Below are positions 25,462 to 29,094 of a stretch of DNA of 29,094 nucleotides, piece by piece. Positions within the stretch are counted from its first letter, which is position 1, and the number at the start of each line of letters is the position of its first letter. The stretch covers positions 1 through 29,094 of the forward strand of contig DATJPY010000036.1 in the NCBI GenBank assembly GCA_035506135.1, in the 5' to 3' direction. The stretch comes from DATJPY01 sp035506135 (GTDB lineage Bacteria; Myxococcota_A; UBA9160; PR03). Under the pieces are notes generated by a model. That model searched no databases, was not told the DNA's origin, and saw nothing but the letters and a program-made list of their open reading frames with translations. Position numbers and translations under genes: made by a program.

Positions 25462-25475
25462 GGGAGGACGGGCTG
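25462..25475 (+). promoter_or_regulatory. Strong ribosome-binding site and probable CTG start for the CPA1 antiporter
   Basis: GGGAGG at 25462-25467 stands five bases before CTG 25473-25475, ideal spacing. The CTG is in frame with the antiporter and adds KPLELV before the first GTG (25491), restoring a normal antiporter N-terminus. GTG 25491 has no Shine-Dalgarno sequence at usable distance. Confidence 0.6.
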
Positions 25476-27077
25476 AAGCCCCTCGAGCTGGTGATCCTGC
25501 TGCTCGTCGTGGTGCTGGCCGCCGCCACGGCGGCGCGCCGGGTCGGCCTCCCCTACCCGATCTTCCTGGTGCTCGTCGGCCTCGCGCTCGGCCTGGCACC
25601 GCACGCGCCGCCCGTGGAGCTCGAGCCGGACCTGGTCTTCCTGGTCTTCCTGCCGCCCATCCTGTGGGCCGCGGCATACTTCACGTCGTTTCGAGACTTT
25701 CGCGCCAACCTGCGGCCGATCGGGCTCCTGGCGATCGGTCTGGTCCTCGCCACGACGGCCGCGGTCGCGGCTGTGGCAATCGCGCTGCTGCCGGGCATCG
25801 GCTGGCCGGCCGCGATCGCGCTCGGGGCCATCGTGTCGCCACCGGACGCGGTCGCGGCCACTGCGATCGCCGGCCGCCTCGGGCTTCCGCGCCGCGTCGT
25901 CACCGTCCTCGAAGGCGAGAGCCTGGTCAACGACGCGACGGCGCTGGTGCTCTACCGCAGTGCAGTGGCGGCGGTCGTGACGGGCGCCTTCTCGCCAGTC
26001 GGCGCGCTGCGCGACTTCGCGCTCGCGGCGCTCCTCGGCATCGCACTCGGCCTTGCCGTCGGGCGGCTCGCCGGCCTCGCACTCGGCGTGACGCGCGACG
26101 CGATGGTCGAGATCGCCATCACGCTGCTCGCACCCTACGTCGCGTGGGTCGGTGCCGAGCGGCTCCACGCCTCGGGCATCCTCGCCTGCGTCGCAGGCGG
26201 CCTCGCGCTCCGAAGGTACATTCCGACGCTCGTGTCGCCCGAGACACGCCTCCAGGCGCGGGCGGTCTGGGACCTCGTCGTCTTCATGCTGAACGGTGTC
26301 GTCTTCGTGCTGATCGGGCTGCAGATCGCGATCCTCCGCAGGACGCTTCCCGCGGGCGACCTGCGGCCCGTGCTCCTCGCCGCGGTCGCCATCACCGCGA
26401 CGCTCATGGCCGTGCGGATCGTGTGGGTTCCGCTCGCCGCGTGGCTCCCGCGGCGCCTGTCCGCAACGCTCCGCTATCGAGACCCGATGCCTCCGCGCGG
26501 CGCGCTCGTGCTCATCTCGTGGATCGGCATGCGCGGCATCGTGTCGCTGGCCGCTGCGCTCGCGCTTCCCTACACCACCGCGACGGGCGCCCCGTTCCCG
26601 CATCGCGACGAGATCGTGCTCGTCACCTTTGCCGCGGTGCTGGCGACCCTGCTCCTGCCCGGGCTCACGCTGCCCTGGCTGGTGCGGCACCTATCGCTCC
26701 CGAGCGACACGCAGCGCGCGCGCGAGGAGTCGCAGGCTCGCGCCCAGGCGGCGGTGGTCGCCCTGCGCCGGCTCGGAGAGCTGGCGAGGGAGCCCTGGGT
26801 GTCGGGCGAGCAAGCGGAGCGGATGCGCCTGGTGTACGAGGAGCGGCTCCGCCGCGCGACCGACTTCGCCGCGTCGCCCGACGCACCGGGCGACGCGGGT
26901 GTGCGGCGCCTGTACCACGAGGTGCTGAGCGCCGAGCGCCGTGCAGTGGTCGAGCTGCGCGACGCGGGCGTCGTGGCGGACGAGGTCCTGCATCAGATCG
27001 AGAAGGAGATCGACGTCGAGTCGGTCCGATCGGGCGTGGGAGAGTGGCGCATGGGCCCGCGCGACGAGGTGGAATGA
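25473..27077 (+). CDS. CPA1 family sodium/proton antiporter (NhaP-like)
   Basis: 534 residues if started at CTG 25473 (528 from GTG 25491). About 12 membrane helices are followed by a cytoplasmic tail of about 120 residues with charged helices (TQRAREESQARAQAAVVALRR ...). Family motifs are ARRVGLPYPIFLVLVGLALG, FLPPILWAAAY, GAIVSPPDAVAATAIAGRLG, LEGESLVNDATALVLYR and IGMRGIVSLAAALALP. The conserved Asp pair (SPPDAV, VND) carries the cation. It should exchange Na+ or K+ for H+ in the inner membrane and help control internal pH. The TGA overlaps the ATG of the PhzF-like gene (ATGA, 27074-27077). Confidence 0.93.
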   Translation: MKPLELVILLLVVVLAAATAARRVGLPYPIFLVLVGLALGLAPHAPPVELEPDLVFLVFLPPILWAAAYFTSFRDFRANLRPIGLLAIGLVLATTAAVAAVAIALLPGIGWPAAIALGAIVSPPDAVAATAIAGRLGLPRRVVTVLEGESLVNDATALVLYRSAVAAVVTGAFSPVGALRDFALAALLGIALGLAVGRLAGLALGVTRDAMVEIAITLLAPYVAWVGAERLHASGILACVAGGLALRRYIPTLVSPETRLQARAVWDLVVFMLNGVVFVLIGLQIAILRRTLPAGDLRPVLLAAVAITATLMAVRIVWVPLAAWLPRRLSATLRYRDPMPPRGALVLISWIGMRGIVSLAAALALPYTTATGAPFPHRDEIVLVTFAAVLATLLLPGLTLPWLVRHLSLPSDTQRAREESQARAQAAVVALRRLGELAREPWVSGEQAERMRLVYEERLRRATDFAASPDAPGDAGVRRLYHEVLSAERRAVVELRDAGVVADEVLHQIEKEIDVESVRSGVGEWRMGPRDEVE

Positions 27078-27973
27078 TGCGCCACGAGTACCGGCTCGTC
27101 GACGTCTTCACGAGCCCGGGTGCGCGCGGCACGGACGCGCGCTGGACCCCCACCGGCAACCCGCTCGCGGTCTTTCCCGACGCGCGCGCGATCGATCCGG
27201 CGCTGATGCAGTCGATCGCGTTCGAGCTCAACCTGTCGGAGACGACCTTCGTGGTTCCCGCGCAGCGCGACGACTGCGACGTGCGCGTCCGCATCTTCAC
27301 ACCGCTCAGCGAGATGCCGATGGCCGGGCATCCGACGCTCGGCACCGCCTTCGTGCTCGACCGCGGCGAGCGGATCGTGTTCGAGGAAGGCGTCGGGCCG
27401 GTGCCGGTCGAGCGGCGCCGGGCGCCCGACGGCGCGACGCTCTGGCGCATGACCCAGCCGCGGCCCCGCTTCGGCGCGCGCCCCGACGACCCCTCCGCGC
27501 TCGCGCAGGCGCTCGGCCTCGTGGCCGGCGACGTCGATGCATCGCTGCCGGCCCAGCTGGTGGCGACCGGCGTGCCCTTCCTGATGGTGCCGCTGCGCGA
27601 GCTCGGCGCGCTCGGCCGCGCGCGCCTGCGCCCCGATCTGTGGGCGGCGATCGAGCGCCGACTCGGCGTCGGCGGCGCGTACCTCTTCGCGCTGACGGAG
27701 CCCGGCGCCGCGCGCTGCCGGTTGTTCGCGCCCAGCTCGGGCATCCTCGAAGACCCGGCGACGGGATCCGCCGCCGGGCCGCTCGGCGCCTACCTGCTCG
27801 CCCACGGGCGCCTCGCGGCGGACCGTCCCGCACGCCTCGAGATCACGCAGGGCGTCGAGATGGGCCGTCCGAGCCGCATCCTGGTCGAGGTCGACGGAAT
27901 CCGCGCCGACATCCCGGCGGTGCACGTGGCCGGTGCGTGCGCCTCCGTCGGCGGCGGATGGCTCGAGATCTAG
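27074..27973 (+). CDS. PhzF family isomerase/epimerase-like protein
   Basis: 299 residues, normal for the family. Both conserved sites are present: NLSETTFVV, whose glutamate (E56) is the PhzF-type acid/base, and EDPATGSAAGPLGAYLL near the C-terminus. The N-terminus shows VDVFTS and GNPLAVFPDA, and TPLSEMPMAGHPTLGTAF matches the family core. PhzF proteins isomerise a substrate by proton transfer; only a few are in phenazine biosynthesis, and no other phz genes are here. Two adjacent ATG codons (27074, 27077) are possible starts; the first overlaps the antiporter stop. It is the last gene of the run that begins at 22942. Confidence 0.93.
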   Translation: MMRHEYRLVDVFTSPGARGTDARWTPTGNPLAVFPDARAIDPALMQSIAFELNLSETTFVVPAQRDDCDVRVRIFTPLSEMPMAGHPTLGTAFVLDRGERIVFEEGVGPVPVERRRAPDGATLWRMTQPRPRFGARPDDPSALAQALGLVAGDVDASLPAQLVATGVPFLMVPLRELGALGRARLRPDLWAAIERRLGVGGAYLFALTEPGAARCRLFAPSSGILEDPATGSAAGPLGAYLLAHGRLAADRPARLEITQGVEMGRPSRILVEVDGIRADIPAVHVAGACASVGGGWLEI

Positions 27974-28007
27974 GGCAACACCGCCGAGAGTCACGCGGCC
28001 GCGGCGA

Positions 28008-28031
28008 TAGCATGCGGGTCGTCCGCGGAGG
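28008..28031 (+). promoter_or_regulatory. Possible -10 box and ribosome-binding site for the CoA-transferase
   Basis: The 66-base gap after the PhzF-like gene contains TAGCAT (28008-28013) and GGAGG (28027-28031), the latter eight bases before the ATG at 28040. The ribosome-binding site is convincing. The -10 box is tentative and no -35 box is clear. Confidence 0.45.
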
Positions 28032-28039
28032 CCCCCGAC

Positions 28040-29094
28040 ATGCCCGGCCCCCTCGCCGGAATCCGCGTCATCGACTGCTCGGCCGTGCTGTCCGGACCGA
28101 TGGCGACCATGATGCTCGCCGACCAGGGCGCCGACGTGATCAAGGTCGAGCAGCCCGGGATCGGCGACTACCTGCGGCTCTCGCCGTTCGCGCGCGGCGG
28201 GCTCGGCGCCTTCTTCGTCAACGGAAACCGCGGCAAGCGCGCCATCACGCTCGACCTGCGCGCGCCGCGCGGCCGCGAGATCCTGCTCGCCCTCGTGCGC
28301 GGCGCCGACGTCTTCGTGCAGAACTTCCGGCCCGGCGCCGTCGAGCGGCTCGGCATCGCGGAGCCCGACCTGCGCGCGGTCCGGCCCGATCTGATCTACG
28401 TCTCGATCAGCGGCTTCGGCGAGAGCGGCCCCTACGCGAGGCGCCGGGTCTACGATCCCGTGATCCAGGCGCTCAGCGGCAGCGTGGCGATCCAGGCGCA
28501 CCCGGACACCGGGGAGCGCGACCTGGTGCGCCACGTGATCTGCGACAAGGCCTCGGCGCTGACCGCGGCGCAGGCCATCACGGCCGCGCTCTTCGCGCGC
28601 GAGCGGGGCGCCGGCGGGCAGCACGTGCGCCTCGCGATGCTCGACGCGGCGCTCGCCTTCTTCTGGCCCGACGGCATGATGGCGCACACCCTGGTGGGTC
28701 CGGGCGTCGAGCGCGCCGGACCGACGCTCTACCAGCTCTACCGCCTCACCGAGACCGCCGACGGACACCTGATCTACTTCGCGGTGTCCGACGCCGAGTT
28801 CCACGGCCTGTTCCGCGCGCTCGGCCATCCCGAATGGTGCGAGGACTCGCGCTTCCGCGATCTGGGGACCCGCATCGCCCACACCGCGGTGCTGGAGCCG
28901 ATGATCCGCGCCGCCTTCAAGAAGTGGCCGACCGACGAGATCATCGCGCGGATGGACGAAGAGGCGCTTCCGGTCGCGCCGGCGCTCTCGCTCGAGGAGG
29001 TGATCGACGACCCCCAGGTCCGCCACAACGAGGTCCTGATCGAGCGCGATCACCCGACGGCGGGCCGCATCCGCCAGCCGCGGCCGGCGGCGCG
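28040..29094 (+). CDS. Class III CoA-transferase, CaiB/BaiF family (3' end cut off by window)
   Basis: 351 residues are visible; full-length members are about 390-400, so about 40-50 are missing. The N-terminus LAGIRVIDCSAVLSGPMATMMLADQGADVIKVEQP is typical. GNRGKRAITLDL and VFVQNFRPGAVERLG follow. The catalytic aspartate is at its canonical number, D169, in VICDKASALTAAQAI. It moves CoA between carboxylic acids through an aspartyl-CoA thioester; donor and acceptor are unknown, and bile acid, carnitine, oxalate or aromatic acid types are all possible. The ATG at 28040 has GGAGG at 28027-28031. It is separated from the upstream run by 66 bases and may have its own promoter. Confidence 0.94.
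   Translation, partial: MPGPLAGIRVIDCSAVLSGPMATMMLADQGADVIKVEQPGIGDYLRLSPFARGGLGAFFVNGNRGKRAITLDLRAPRGREILLALVRGADVFVQNFRPGAVERLGIAEPDLRAVRPDLIYVSISGFGESGPYARRRVYDPVIQALSGSVAIQAHPDTGERDLVRHVICDKASALTAAQAITAALFARERGAGGQHVRLAMLDAALAFFWPDGMMAHTLVGPGVERAGPTLYQLYRLTETADGHLIYFAVSDAEFHGLFRALGHPEWCEDSRFRDLGTRIAHTAVLEPMIRAAFKKWPTDEIIARMDEEALPVAPALSLEEVIDDPQVRHNEVLIERDHPTAGRIRQPRPAA

Noticed and set aside
27974..28039. tRNA or small RNA in the longest gap of the 3' third
   Set aside because: Only 66 bases, with no cloverleaf arms or conserved TTCRANY loop. No tRNA or rRNA was seen anywhere in the window.
26993..29053. 686-codon open frame on the minus strand
   Set aside because: It lies opposite the PhzF-like and CoA-transferase genes, whose catalytic motifs (E56; D169) are in the plus frames. 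It shows the Asp/Arg/His-rich pattern of antisense frames in GC-rich DNA.

Overview
The window is 29 kb of dense, very GC-rich bacterial chromosome (GC visibly around 70% or more; not computed). It holds 25 protein genes, two of them cut by the window ends, and no rRNA, tRNA, CRISPR array or transposase that I can see. Genes are packed with 4-base stop/start overlaps (ATGA, GTGA, TTGA). The gene set points to an aerobic Gram-negative: oxygen-dependent HemF, a HemG/HemY-type oxidase, two secreted proteins with PEP-CTERM-like tails, a ClpS-ClpA pair, a CusF-like lipoprotein, and acyl-CoA dehydrogenase, CoA-transferase and luciferase-like enzymes. My best guess is a Myxococcota or other deltaproteobacterial-type lineage. 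That is inference from gene content, not a database match.

Layout. 1-1361 (+): C-terminal part of a secreted PEP-CTERM-like protein. 6560-1358 (-): five-gene operon of an acyl-CoA dehydrogenase pair, hemE, hemG and a HIT protein. 6633-9057 (+): ispH and a MATE transporter. 9757-9020 (-): membrane-anchored DsbA-like thioredoxin. 10023-11417 (+): secreted beta-propeller protein with a PEP-CTERM-like tail, overlapping the end of hemF. 15047-11330 (-): clpS-clpA-hemF operon. 15128-17918 (+): DUF482/FemAB-like acyltransferase, DCC thiol-oxidoreductase-like protein and a SAM methyltransferase. 17969-22038 (+): copper module of a CopA-type ATPase, an unlisted 56-residue Met/Cys-rich ORF, a CusF-like lipoprotein and a coupled luciferase-like monooxygenase. 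22052-22453 (+): stand-alone ribosomal protein bS18 with a long basic, disordered N-terminus. 22904-22479 (-): SRPBCC protein. 22942-27973 (+): ThDP enzyme, metallo-beta-lactamase-fold hydrolase, CPA1 antiporter and PhzF-like protein, each overlapping or nearly touching the next. 28040-end (+): class III CoA-transferase.

How the genes work together. Three late heme steps are encoded in two operons (hemE and hemG; hemF), and hemF is coupled to the ClpS/ClpA proteolysis genes. The copper genes form an export and periplasmic-handling set. The two acyl-CoA dehydrogenases look like unequal subunits of one enzyme.

The most unusual feature is a 109-bp repeat present twice. One copy is inside clpA at the junction of its two ATPase domains; the other is at the 3' end of the DUF482 gene. 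It is read in the same frame in both, adding a peptide with the core PASGAEGAARSEAKPSEV. The two copies match at 98 of 109 bases, share an identical 57-base core that includes all silent positions, contain a perfect 8-bp hairpin, and the core has no stop codon in any of six frames. This looks like a small selfish palindromic element that inserts in frame into coding genes, in the manner of Rickettsia palindromic elements. Other points for a second look are two probable CTG start codons, a histidine-rich tandem repeat in the copper ATPase, and the small ORF in frame beyond its stop codon.
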